Shown: one piece after another, positions 5,896-14,438 of the stretch
Layout of the letters: every line of letters starts with the position of its first letter
Position numbering within the stretch: position 1 is the stretch's first letter
From: Candidatus Bathyarchaeota archaeon
GTDB lineage: Archaea; Thermoproteota; Bathyarchaeia; TCS64
Length of the DNA: 30,766 bases
NCBI GenBank assembly: GCA_014730055.1
Contig: WJIV01000052.1
Span: forward strand, 1-30,766
Reading direction: 5' to 3'
Notes under the pieces: generated by a model
Database searches by the model: none
Told to the model about the DNA's origin: nothing
The model's input: only the letters and a program-made list of their open reading frames with translations
Translations under genes and position numbers: made by a program

Positions 5896-8424
5896 TTGAG
5901 TACGATTAAGACCCCCGAGGAGTTTTATGGTTTCAAACCTGGGACTGCAAGGGAGCTATTAAGATGGGATAAGATAGTAGATTATTTCAAATATATTGAC
6001 TCTGAGTCTGACAAAATTAAGGTTGTTGAAGTTGGGAAATCTACTGAGGAGAACCCTATACTTGTTGCTTATTTATCATCCCCTGAGAATCTCGGGAATT
6101 TGGAAGGTATCCGTGAAGATAGTTGGAAGATAAGTCACCCTAAGGAGTTATCTGATAATGAGAAAGAGGAAATAATACAAAACGGTAAAGCGGTCGTAGC
6201 TATGACGATGAGTATTCACGCTAGTGAGGTTGGGGGTACTCAGGTTGTTTCTGATCTGGTTCACAGGCTTATTACGAGTGAAAATGAGCTGGAGAGAAAG
6301 ATAAGACAAAATGTAGTATTAGTTCTATTCCCCTGTGCAAACCCAGATGGACAAATAATGACGGTTGACTGGTACTACAAATGGAAGGGCACTGAGTATG
6401 AGGGATGTAGTCTTCCATGGTTGTATCATAAATATACTGGACATGACAACAACAGGGACGCATTGACATTAACCCAGATAGAGACCCAGATAATGAATGG
6501 AGTGATACTTAAAGAATGGTATCCTCAGGCTTATGTGGATCATCATCAGATGGGTTTCTATGGATCCCGTTTCTTTATTCCTCCAAATAGTAATCCCTTA
6601 AACGAGATAGCAGACCCACTGGTTTGGACTGAGCAGAAGCATTACGGAGCTCAAATGGCAGTAAGAATGGCTTCCCAAGGAATTAGAGGTGTAGAGCAAG
6701 CTGCAGTCTTCCCTGCTGATTTTATGCCCGGTTTTAGCCTAGTTTATCCATGGTTGCAGATTTGTGGTATGTTCACTGAGGCTGCGAGCGTTAAATTAGC
6801 AACTCCTGTTTATGTTCATCATCACCAACTCCAACCACATCCGAGAGGACGTCCTGAGTACAGGGCATCAGTTAACTTTAATAACCCTTGGAAAGGGGGA
6901 TGGTGGAACCTGAGCGACATCCTGGAGGGGCAAATGGCTGCAGCGATGGCAACATTAGAAGTTGCGGCAAATAATAGGGAAATGATACTTCGTAATATGT
7001 ACAATAAGGCTACAAACGCCATCAATGACGGGCAGGTTAAGCCTCCTTATGCCTTTTTAATCCCATTTGATCAGCGTGATCCTAATACCACATACCGTTT
7101 CCTTAAAACGTTAAGAGATCTGACTGTTGAGATACATAAAGCAACCAGCTCAGTAAAGGTTGGAAATGTCACTTACCCAGAGGGAACATACGTTGTGTTT
7201 ACAAGCCAGACATGTAGACCTTTAGTTATTAGTCTCCTCAGCAAAACACTGTACAGAGACTCTCCATGGGTCCGATCTGAGGAAGGAGATCCCTTGATGA
7301 ATTACGACTTTGCTACCCAAACAATGGGTGAGTTCAAGGGAGTAAAAGTGATAGAAGTCGATGAGATGCCCTTGGGTGACTTTATGCTTTTGGATGATAT
7401 TCCTAAACCCAAAGCACTCTTTGAACCCTCCAAATTTGGTTATATTATCGATGCACGGATAAATGATAGCTTCAAAGCTGTTAACCTTCTACATAAGAAA
7501 GAGATTCCTTTCTTAAGGTCAAAAGAGGAAGTAAAGACAAAAGATGAGATATATCCAGAGGGAATGTTTTACGTCCCTGACGCTGACCATAATATATTGA
7601 AGAATATTTCAGAGAACACGATGATCACTTTCCACGCCCTTGACAGTGATCCTGATTTCAGGTTTGTTGAGGTAAATCCTCTAAGAGTGGCAATTTATCA
7701 GAGATATTGGGGAGGAAATACTGATGAGGGCTGGACAAGATGGCTTCTAGAACAATTTTACTTTGATTATGAGACAGTTAAAGACGAAGATGTAAAGTCA
7801 GGTCTTGAGGAATATGATGTTCTGATAATTCCCAGTGACTCAACTGCCATGATAACAGGAGAGAAAGTTGAAGAATGGTTTAAAGAGAAATTTAAAGGAA
7901 GAGTAAGTGTCCCTCTTCTTCCACCCGAATATAAATCAGGCATCGGGGAAGAAGGTGTTGAGAAGATTAAGGAGTTTGTTGAGAATGGTGGTACGGTACT
8001 TGCTCTCTATGATAGCTGTGATTTTGCAATTGAAAAGCTAGAGCTACCTGTAATAAACACAGTTAAAGAAAAGAAACCAAAAGAATTCCACTGCCCCGGT
8101 AGCACTATATGGACAGAAATTGATAACAAACATCCTCTGGGATATGGTATGCCTTCAGAGGCACTTATTCTGCTAAGAGGAAACCACGCATACGCTGTCA
8201 AACAGAACCATTATAATGAGAATTACAAAGTTGTTGTAAGATTCCCGGAAGAGAATATGATGGAGAGCGGCTGGTTAATTGGTGAGGAGCATCTTTCAAG
8301 GAAGTCAGCATTAATTGAAGCAAAGAAGGGAAAAGGAAGAGTAGTACTTTACGGCTTTGCCCCTCAGATGAGAGGTATGACTGCCGCTACTTTCAAACTG
8401 TTCTTCAACGCCTTAGTTGCTTAA
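5896..8424 (+). CDS. Large M14-family zinc carboxypeptidase with C-terminal amidotransferase-like domain
   Basis: An 842-residue metallopeptidase. The zinc carboxypeptidase domain (residues ~10-320) has HxxE (H108, E111 in SIHASEVGG), the substrate-binding HDNNRD (R187), the third zinc ligand in YVDHHQMG (H216) and a catalytic Glu near 295 (MFTEAAS). After a linker region, residues ~595-840 look like a class I glutamine-amidotransferase/ThuA-type fold (LRVAIYQRYWGG, YDVLIIPSD, FVENGGTVLALYDSCDF, GKGRVVLYGFAPQMRG). There is no signal peptide or membrane helix, whereas many M14 enzymes are exported. It could be cytosolic, processing imported peptides or modified amino acids. The start is TTG; an ATG five bases upstream runs into a stop at once. 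The gene stands alone, convergent with the FDR gene. The family is firm; the substrate is unknown. Confidence 0.9.
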   Translation: MSTIKTPEEFYGFKPGTARELLRWDKIVDYFKYIDSESDKIKVVEVGKSTEENPILVAYLSSPENLGNLEGIREDSWKISHPKELSDNEKEEIIQNGKAVVAMTMSIHASEVGGTQVVSDLVHRLITSENELERKIRQNVVLVLFPCANPDGQIMTVDWYYKWKGTEYEGCSLPWLYHKYTGHDNNRDALTLTQIETQIMNGVILKEWYPQAYVDHHQMGFYGSRFFIPPNSNPLNEIADPLVWTEQKHYGAQMAVRMASQGIRGVEQAAVFPADFMPGFSLVYPWLQICGMFTEAASVKLATPVYVHHHQLQPHPRGRPEYRASVNFNNPWKGGWWNLSDILEGQMAAAMATLEVAANNREMILRNMYNKATNAINDGQVKPPYAFLIPFDQRDPNTTYRFLKTLRDLTVEIHKATSSVKVGNVTYPEGTYVVFTSQTCRPLVISLLSKTLYRDSPWVRSEEGDPLMNYDFATQTMGEFKGVKVIEVDEMPLGDFMLLDDIPKPKALFEPSKFGYIIDARINDSFKAVNLLHKKEIPFLRSKEEVKTKDEIYPEGMFYVPDADHNILKNISENTMITFHALDSDPDFRFVEVNPLRVAIYQRYWGGNTDEGWTRWLLEQFYFDYETVKDEDVKSGLEEYDVLIIPSDSTAMITGEKVEEWFKEKFKGRVSVPLLPPEYKSGIGEEGVEKIKEFVENGGTVLALYDSCDFAIEKLELPVINTVKEKKPKEFHCPGSTIWTEIDNKHPLGYGMPSEALILLRGNHAYAVKQNHYNENYKVVVRFPEENMMESGWLIGEEHLSRKSALIEAKKGKGRVVLYGFAPQMRGMTAATFKLFFNALVA

Positions 8425-8427
8425 TCC

Positions 8428-8436
8428 TTTTTTTTT
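8428..8436 (+). terminator. Oligo-T terminator after the M14 gene
   Basis: Nine consecutive T begin four bases after the stop codon, in the 13-base gap between convergent genes. Oligo-T is the standard archaeal termination signal. Confidence 0.6.
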
Positions 8437-8437
8437 C

Positions 8438-8989
8438 TTATTCTTTATGAAATGGCTTTGTTAGATAACCTTGAGTAGTTATAATTTCCTCAAACATTTC
8501 TCGCTTAGCCTGGCAGATAGGACAGATGTATGGAGGCTCTTCCCTGAAGGTTACATATCCACAAACCTTGCAGTATTGTAGTTTCCTGTTAGTCTTTTTT
8601 AGAACGCTGTCTGGGATTTCTTTTCTATTTTCCTCATCTTGTTCTAATCCCATTGCCTTCATCTGTAATTCTTCAGGTCTTCTCTCAGGAATACTCTCGA
8701 CTTTTTTAACTGTGTTATATACTTCTTTGTTAACATAGAGACTGCAATAACAAGCCCCATATTCGAGCACATCCGGGTCTCTATAATCGCAAGGACATAT
8801 TATGTCACGGTCTAGTTCGAATTTTCCAGATGCGATTCTACAAGGGCAGCTGTAATATCCATATCTTTCCTTATTCTCCTTCAATCCCTGAAATAGGTCA
8901 TTAAGAAGTTCCTTATCAGGAGTTAGAAAAAACCCCCTAGATTTCGCATCTCTTTCTGCTCTCCTCTTGATCTCTTCGATACTGGTCAT
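8438..8989 (-). CDS. Ferredoxin:disulfide (thioredoxin) reductase catalytic protein with rubredoxin-like domain
   Basis: A 183-residue protein of two parts. Residues ~1-90 are the FTR catalytic fold with three cysteine pairs, C48-P-C50, C65-P-C67 and C80-Y-C82, which hold a [4Fe-4S] cluster and the active disulfide. Residues ~135-165 hold a rubredoxin-type site, C140-x2-C143 and C156-x2-C159. This architecture matches the ferredoxin:disulfide reductase described from Methanosarcina, which passes electrons from reduced ferredoxin to thiol proteins. Two differences from the plant/cyanobacterial enzyme are visible. The last motif is CYC rather than CHC, and the gaps are x14 and x12 rather than x16 and x8. 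The gene overlaps the glutaredoxin gene by four bases, so glutaredoxin is the likely electron acceptor. Confidence 0.9.
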   Translation of the reverse strand: MTSIEEIKRRAERDAKSRGFFLTPDKELLNDLFQGLKENKERYGYYSCPCRIASGKFELDRDIICPCDYRDPDVLEYGACYCSLYVNKEVYNTVKKVESIPERRPEELQMKAMGLEQDEENRKEIPDSVLKKTNRKLQYCKVCGYVTFREEPPYICPICQAKREMFEEIITTQGYLTKPFHKE

Positions 8990-9267
8990 AGATTAAGTTC
9001 CTTCAATAGCTGTTTTTCCTTGAAGCCAGATATTGTTTTATCATCAATCATAATCACTGGAAATGCGGCTGGTACTTTCTTATCTCTTAACTCTTGAATA
9101 ATCTCTTTCTGCTCATCTCTTGAGCATTTATCTACATCGATGTATTCATACTCGATCTCGTTTTCTTTAAGAAAATCCTTGGTTTTTTTACACCACCCAC
9201 AGGTACTCAGGGTGTATAGGAATACTTTCTTATCCTTTTTACTTCCTTCGACTTTTACTTTTTCCAT
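8986..9267 (-). CDS. Glutaredoxin-like thiol-disulfide protein
   Basis: A 93-residue thioredoxin-fold protein with the active-site STCGWCKK (C23, C26), a following helix, and the cis-proline loop AFPVIMID with GF before the last helix, as in glutaredoxin/NrdH-type proteins. The first ~13 residues are a charged lysine-rich lead. It is cytosolic and would reduce disulfides in target proteins. Its stop overlaps the start of the FTR-type gene by four bases, which is strong evidence that the two are made together and that this protein receives electrons from ferredoxin rather than from glutathione. A TATA-like element (about 9321-9329 on the minus strand) suggests a leader of about 30 bases. Identity is good; the physiological targets are unknown. 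Confidence 0.9.
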   Translation of the reverse strand: MEKVKVEGSKKDKKVFLYTLSTCGWCKKTKDFLKENEIEYEYIDVDKCSRDEQKEIIQELRDKKVPAAFPVIMIDDKTISGFKEKQLLKELNL

Positions 9268-9399
9268 CGCTTACAACCTTTAGATTCAAAGGGATTGGCT
9301 AGTGATAAAGTAATAGTATATTTTTATCAAATAACTTGAAAAAGGAATATTTAGAGTTGTTATCCTTGCTTTTTTATTGGCAGGTGTCGATTTTATTTC

Positions 9400-10635
9400 T
9401 TGATAGGAATGGGTGGAAGAAAAAAGTACAATGGATACAGTGCCTTTGATTATCTTGAGCCAGGATTTGATTATAAGAATTTTGAGCTTGTAAGTTATCC
9501 CAGACTGGAGCCATACTTTATTCCTCTTAGTAAATCAGAGGAAGAGAGGTATGAAGACCTGGTTAAGAAAAGTATACTCGTTGATCTGCATGAGCATCCT
9601 GTTTACTGGCCTAAGGATATGAATAATGTTCCAGAGCTTCATAGATTAGGTAGACAGTTTACTGCCTATGATGCACTTGCAGAGAGTCACCTTGACTGCG
9701 TCTTTGATAACATGATGAATGGGATGACATACATTACCAGCTATAGTGGTTGGAAGTGGACAGATGTTATTCATGATATCGGCATAAGGTTATGTGATCT
9801 TGCCCATCAAGATCTAGTGATTCACTGTAAGACTGTTGATGATATCAAGTTAGCATTTGAAGAGGGAAAGGTAGCTTTAGTGATTTGTCTGGAATCTGCT
9901 ACGCCCATTGAGAACGAGTTAGATCGTATAGAGGTTCTCTACGGCTTAGGCGTTAGGAGTTTAGGAATTTGCTATAGTGAGTCAAATATGCTGGGTGGTG
10001 GGATGTATGAGAGTGATCAAAGTTTACCACTTACTGACTTTGGTTACGACGCAGTTAAGAGAATGAATAAAGTAGGGATGCTTATAGACATTGGTCACAC
10101 AACTGATCAGACAGCCCTTGATATAATAGATGCTAGCGATAAGCCAATATATAATAGTCACAGTGGACCAGGCGCTATAGCTCAAGGACATACAAACAGT
10201 GACGAGGTTCTGCATGCATTAGCTGAAAACGAAGGAATGCTGGGAGTAGGAGGAGCTGGAAGAGGTCTCAGGACTAGAAAACATCCAGTAGGTAGTATAG
10301 ATAGCTACATGGAATGTTTAGAGTATTGCATCGAAGTTATGGGAATTGATTATGTTGGGTGTGGACCTGACACACTGTACGGTGCTCATCAAGAGCTATA
10401 TGACGTATGGTTTCCTCTTCGAAAAGGGCATTATCATAGACCTGGACGTAAAGTTGTTCACGAATACCCTATACCAGAATCTATTGAGGACCCTGGTTAT
10501 GTAAGAGGACTGGAAAATCCTAATGAATTTGTGAATATCTTAAGATGGATGATAAAAAACGGATATAGTGACAAAGAAATTCAAAAGATCGTAGGTGTTA
10601 ACGCAATCAAGCTTTTAGAAAAGGTCTGGAAATGA
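9400..10635 (+). CDS. Divergent M19 (renal dipeptidase-like) metallopeptidase
   Basis: A 411-residue member of the M19 membrane-dipeptidase family, TIM-barrel metal enzymes that cut dipeptides. Recognisable ligand positions are H64 and H66 (VDLHEHP), E165 (ICLESA), H233 (DIGHTT), H254 (YNSHSGP) and D324 (GCGPDTLYG). Two features depart from the family. The first motif is HxH instead of the usual HxD. The region after SHS (GPGAIAQGHTNSD) lacks the arginine that normally binds the substrate carboxylate. A different substrate is therefore possible. It has no signal peptide and an extra N-terminal ~55 residues. The start is uncertain: TTG at 9400 or ATG at 9409, the latter within GATAGGAATG. It stands upstream of the TPP enzyme gene by 78 bases, with a promoter-like AT stretch between. 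Confidence 0.82.
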   Translation: MIGMGGRKKYNGYSAFDYLEPGFDYKNFELVSYPRLEPYFIPLSKSEEERYEDLVKKSILVDLHEHPVYWPKDMNNVPELHRLGRQFTAYDALAESHLDCVFDNMMNGMTYITSYSGWKWTDVIHDIGIRLCDLAHQDLVIHCKTVDDIKLAFEEGKVALVICLESATPIENELDRIEVLYGLGVRSLGICYSESNMLGGGMYESDQSLPLTDFGYDAVKRMNKVGMLIDIGHTTDQTALDIIDASDKPIYNSHSGPGAIAQGHTNSDEVLHALAENEGMLGVGGAGRGLRTRKHPVGSIDSYMECLEYCIEVMGIDYVGCGPDTLYGAHQELYDVWFPLRKGHYHRPGRKVVHEYPIPESIEDPGYVRGLENPNEFVNILRWMIKNGYSDKEIQKIVGVNAIKLLEKVWK

Positions 10636-10713
10636 TCAACAATTCATTTTAATTCAATTGTGTAATTCGCAGGTCTTATAGACATATTTCTGGTCTTTAT
10701 TGGTTGGTATTCA

Positions 10714-12432
10714 ATGAACGCTTCGAAGGCTATACTTGAAATGCTGAGGGGGTACGAAACAAAATATGTATTTGGCTTACCAGGTGAGACCACCTTACCC
10801 CTTTATGCCGAGTGGAAAGACTATCCTGACATCGAACACGTTATGGTTAGAGACGAACGCAGCTCAGCATTCATGGCAGACGGTTATGCTCGCTTTAGTT
10901 TCAAACCAGGCATATGTGAGGCCCCAAGCGTAGGTAGCACCCATGTATTGCCCGGAGTTGCTGAGGCCTATAAAGCCGGGGTTCCCATGATTGTTTTAAC
11001 ATCTGATATTCCACTTCACTTTGAGAAACGAAATATGTTAACTGGGATCGACCAAACCAGCATGTTTAAGGGGTTGACAAAGGAGACTGTTACCCTCACT
11101 GATCCTGATGAAGTTCCTCATATTATTAGAAGAGCTTTCAGGCTGTCTACAACAGGTAAACCTGGACCTATTCATATCAGACTACCAATGGATGTTCTTA
11201 GTAAAGAGGTATCGAACCCTTTAATGTATATTCAAGAAGATTTCAAGTATTATCCAGGCCACAGGCCAGTTTCAAATGATGAAAAAATAGTTAAGGCGAT
11301 GAAACTTTTAGGAGAGGCAGAATCTCCATTCATAGTTTGTGGTCAGGGTGTGTTGTTCAGCCAAGCTTGGGATGAGATAATAGAGATATCGGAGTTATAC
11401 TCCTGTCTTGTTGGGACAACAATTAATGGTAAAGGATCTATGCCAGAAATTCATCCTCTTAGTGTTGGTGTAATCGGTGCGCGTGGAGGTACTAAATTAA
11501 GCAATGATTCTTTGATAAATTCTGATCTAGTATTTTTTATTGGTAGCAATACAGATTCAGCTGGAACGAACAAGTGGACAATCCCCCCACAGAACACAGA
11601 AGCTAAGATCATACAGCTTGATATCTGCGAGGCCGAAGCGGGTAACAACTATGATGTTGATGTTTTCCTCATCGGAGATGCTAAAGCGACCTTGAGAAGA
11701 ATGCTTGATTTGGCTCAAGCTAATCCAAGAGAGATGAGTAAACAATCAAGAATACAGTATATTAAGGAAGAGAAGAAAAAATACCTCGAATATGTATATG
11801 ATATAAACCCTGATGAGGAAGATACAGTTCACCCTATATCATTCATTAAGAGTTTAGAACATTCACTGCCAAAAAAAAGATGCTTGGTAATGGACGTGGG
11901 AACCGTAGCTATCTATACATCAACGTTCTATAGGGTTCCTGAAGCGGGAAGAAGTATGGCTTACAATTTCAGTATGGGTAGCCTTGGTTATTCTATACCA
12001 ACAGGTGTAGGAGCAAGTATTGCCCGCCCAGAGAACTGTACTGTTTCATTGATTGGTGATGGGAGCTTTGGACTCACTTCAGGGGAGTTAGAGACTGTTG
12101 CTAGATTGGGCCTTAACAATAATTTAATTCTAGTTAACAATACTAGTTTTGGCTGGATACGTGCTGAGTGGCGTCTAAGTTATGGTCAGGATTACGTCGA
12201 CTTTGCGACCAATTTTCAAGAGGTCGATTATCTAAAGATTGCTGAGGGTTTTGGACTTAAATCAAGAAGAGTTACTAAATCAGAAGCGCTAACAGAGACC
12301 TTGATCGAATCCTTCACTGATCCTGAACCCACTTTTATAGAGGTGGTTATGAAGCCCGAAGATAAACTTGTACCTCCTGTACCAAAATGGATAAGACTTG
12401 CTCGTGAGAAGAATATACCATACATTGGGTAA
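10714..12432 (+). CDS. Thiamine-pyrophosphate enzyme, acetolactate synthase large-subunit-like
   Basis: A 572-residue enzyme with the three-domain layout of the POX/ALS family: an N-terminal pyrimidine-binding domain with the activating glutamate E48 (VRDERSSAFMADGYAR), a central domain (~190-340) and a C-terminal pyrophosphate domain with the GDGSFGLTSGE ... LVNN motif (about residues 448-478). It would decarboxylate a 2-keto acid and transfer the two-carbon unit. True acetolactate synthase usually has a regulatory small subunit (ilvN) next door; none is present, and no other branched-chain amino acid genes are nearby. A catabolic or specialised relative is thus as likely as IlvB. The YbaK gene follows after 29 bases, so the two may be co-transcribed. 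The family is certain; the reaction is not. Confidence 0.85.
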   Translation: MNASKAILEMLRGYETKYVFGLPGETTLPLYAEWKDYPDIEHVMVRDERSSAFMADGYARFSFKPGICEAPSVGSTHVLPGVAEAYKAGVPMIVLTSDIPLHFEKRNMLTGIDQTSMFKGLTKETVTLTDPDEVPHIIRRAFRLSTTGKPGPIHIRLPMDVLSKEVSNPLMYIQEDFKYYPGHRPVSNDEKIVKAMKLLGEAESPFIVCGQGVLFSQAWDEIIEISELYSCLVGTTINGKGSMPEIHPLSVGVIGARGGTKLSNDSLINSDLVFFIGSNTDSAGTNKWTIPPQNTEAKIIQLDICEAEAGNNYDVDVFLIGDAKATLRRMLDLAQANPREMSKQSRIQYIKEEKKKYLEYVYDINPDEEDTVHPISFIKSLEHSLPKKRCLVMDVGTVAIYTSTFYRVPEAGRSMAYNFSMGSLGYSIPTGVGASIARPENCTVSLIGDGSFGLTSGELETVARLGLNNNLILVNNTSFGWIRAEWRLSYGQDYVDFATNFQEVDYLKIAEGFGLKSRRVTKSEALTETLIESFTDPEPTFIEVVMKPEDKLVPPVPKWIRLAREKNIPYIG

Positions 12433-12461
12433 GAATAAATATCATTTTTTTCAATTACTTA

Positions 12462-12944
12462 TTGATTCATTTGGGTAAGTATCCAACCACCCCTGCTACG
12501 TTATTTCTAGATGAAAAGGATGTTGAATACACCAAGCATTATTATGATTATAAAAAATCAGGGGCAGCCCTCGCAGCCAAGAGTATGAAACTTGACCCTA
12601 GTTCTGTAATAAAGACACTAGTGATGGAAGATGATGAAAACTGCCCTCTTTTAATGCTGATGCATGCTGATAGGGAGGTAAGTCTAAAAGAATTGGCACG
12701 TGAATTAGATAAAAGGAATATCTCAACCTGTAATATAAGAGATGCGCAACGATATACTGGTTACAGGGTTGGTGGGATAAGCCCATTTGGTACAAGAAGG
12801 GAATTACCTATTTATATGGAACACTCCATCTTGGACCTACCATATATTTACATAAATGGAGGCAGAAGGGGTTTTATTCTAGGAATGTCCCCCAAAACAA
12901 TAATAAAGACTCTTAAAGTTACAGTCGTTAAAGCATCAAGATAG
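12462..12944 (+). CDS. YbaK/EbsC-family aminoacyl-tRNA deacylase, Cys-tRNA(Pro) type
   Basis: A 160-residue member of the YbaK/ProX editing family, which hydrolyses mischarged tRNA, in YbaK's case Cys-tRNA(Pro). Family features include TPATLFLDEKDVEYT at the start, the invariant lysine in SSVIKTLVM (K51), LMLMHADREVSLKELA, GYRVGGISPFGTRRELP and the end motif INGGRRGFILGM. It acts free in the cytosol. The start is either TTG at 12462 or TTG at 12471; no ATG is available before the conserved part. A T-rich stretch (12444-12450) sits between it and the TPP gene, so a separate transcript cannot be excluded. Length (~155-160 aa) is normal. Confidence 0.9.
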   Translation: MIHLGKYPTTPATLFLDEKDVEYTKHYYDYKKSGAALAAKSMKLDPSSVIKTLVMEDDENCPLLMLMHADREVSLKELARELDKRNISTCNIRDAQRYTGYRVGGISPFGTRRELPIYMEHSILDLPYIYINGGRRGFILGMSPKTIIKTLKVTVVKASR

Positions 12945-12956
12945 ACTCCATTAAGA

Positions 12957-12967
12957 GATTTTAAATA
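12957..12967 (+). promoter_or_regulatory. TATA box of the amidohydrolase gene
   Basis: GATTTTAAATA is centred about 31 bases before the GTG at 12993, which would place transcription start close to that codon and allow a leaderless mRNA. Confidence 0.45.
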
Positions 12968-12992
12968 GCCATGTGTAAACTTCTCGAACCCA

Positions 12993-14438
12993 GTGTATAC
13001 CTTGGATAGCATCTTAATCAAGAACGGGATAGTCCTTACCATGAGGGGTGAGGGTGTTGGAACAATTGAGGACGGGTCTGTATATATAGAGGGGCAAGAT
13101 ATAGTTTCAGTTGGGAAAACTCAAGAGGTTACTAGAAAATATAGAAATGCTGAAAAAGTTATTGATGCGAATGGTAAAGCGATTCTTCCTGGTTTCGTTG
13201 ACGGTCATATTCATACAAGCCTCACACTACTAAGAGGTGAGGCACAGGATGTTCCTGAGATTGAGTGGATGCTTAAAACTATGGCACCATTTAGCAAGTA
13301 CATAAAACCTGAACATGTTGTAAAAGGAGCCGCCCTAGGCGTACTGGAAGCTGTGAAATCAGGTACGACTACATTCGGGGAGATAGGGGGAAATATGGGG
13401 CCTGTAGCTGAAAAAGTATTTATTCCAAGTGGAGTACGCGCTAATCTGGCAAATACAATAAACGAGATAGGGCCAGGGAGCCGCCCCGATGCTCATAAAC
13501 CATACATCTTCTTTGAGGAGATTGGTGAGAATAAACTCGATGAAGCCATCGAGTTAATCGAAAACTATGATGGAAAAGGAGAAGGTAGAATAACCTGTAT
13601 TTTCAGCCCCCATGGAGCAGATATGATGAGCGAAGAGCTTCTTCTGAGAATAAAGAAGAAGGCCTCAGAGTATGGCAAATTAGCACACATACACGTTGCT
13701 CAGGGAGGTAGAGAGGAAATTCAAATCAAGCTCCGATACAATACTACCACCATCAAATATCTTGATAGTATAGGATATCTCGATGACAAATTAATCGCGG
13801 CCCACTGCCATCAGACCACAGATGATGAGGTTGCCCTCTTAGCTCAGAGGGGTGTAAGATACGCCTCTTGTCCAGCAAGCATCGGAATAATAGATGGAAT
13901 AACACCTCCCCTTGGGTTATTCGTTCAGAGTGGAGGAAAATGGGCCACGATCGGATCAGATCAAGCTAGTGGAAATAATCATCATAACATGTTAGTTGAG
14001 ATGAAGGTTGCTGCACTATTGAACAAGACTAGACATAGGGACCCAACAGTATTACCAGCATGGAAGATGCTCAGACTTGCGACTCTTGAAGGCGCAACAG
14101 CCCTTGGTATCGGTGATAAAATCGGCAGCATAGAAGTGGGAAAGAAAGCAGATTTGATAATAATTGATCTAAAAGTACCCCACATGACGCCAGTGATCAT
14201 GAATCCTGTTCGAAATATTGCTCCTAACATTGTTTATAGTGCTAGAGGAGATGAGGTGACGGATGTGATAGTTAACGGTCAGATGATTGTAGAGGATAAA
14301 CAAGTTCTCACAATGAATGAGGAAAAAATAATAAAGGAGGCCCAAGCAGCAGGAGAAGAGATATGCAGCAACGCCACTGAAGACTATATGAAAGCAGATA
14401 GTCTATTAGCTAAGGCAGTTAAAAGAAATCTTCTCTGA
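12993..14438 (+). CDS. SsnA/TrzN-family amidohydrolase (possible adenosine or S-adenosylhomocysteine deaminase)
   Basis: A 481-residue amidohydrolase with the composite beta-sandwich and TIM-barrel of the nucleoside/atrazine deaminase group. Metal-site residues: H72 and H74 (FVDGHIHTSLTLLRG), a His near 231-233 (AHIHVAQ), His at 271/273 (AAHCHQTTD) and D323 (IGSDQASGNN). The C-terminal IGSIEVGKKADLIIIDL is typical of the group. Archaeal relatives include deaminases of S-adenosylhomocysteine, methylthioadenosine and 5'-deoxyadenosine. The sequence alone does not distinguish these from guanine deaminase-like or chlorohydrolase-type enzymes. The start is GTG 12993 or TTG 13002; the latter gives the family's usual short lead (DSILIKNG). 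The promoter spacing fits GTG with no leader. It is probably the last gene of the rightward run. Confidence 0.82.
   Translation: MYTLDSILIKNGIVLTMRGEGVGTIEDGSVYIEGQDIVSVGKTQEVTRKYRNAEKVIDANGKAILPGFVDGHIHTSLTLLRGEAQDVPEIEWMLKTMAPFSKYIKPEHVVKGAALGVLEAVKSGTTTFGEIGGNMGPVAEKVFIPSGVRANLANTINEIGPGSRPDAHKPYIFFEEIGENKLDEAIELIENYDGKGEGRITCIFSPHGADMMSEELLLRIKKKASEYGKLAHIHVAQGGREEIQIKLRYNTTTIKYLDSIGYLDDKLIAAHCHQTTDDEVALLAQRGVRYASCPASIGIIDGITPPLGLFVQSGGKWATIGSDQASGNNHHNMLVEMKVAALLNKTRHRDPTVLPAWKMLRLATLEGATALGIGDKIGSIEVGKKADLIIIDLKVPHMTPVIMNPVRNIAPNIVYSARGDEVTDVIVNGQMIVEDKQVLTMNEEKIIKEAQAAGEEICSNATEDYMKADSLLAKAVKRNLL

Noticed and set aside
12980..12996. CTCGAACCCAG resembling a minus-strand tRNA T-arm
   Set aside because: The flanking bases do not pair into a T stem or a cloverleaf, and the region is a promoter and start codon.
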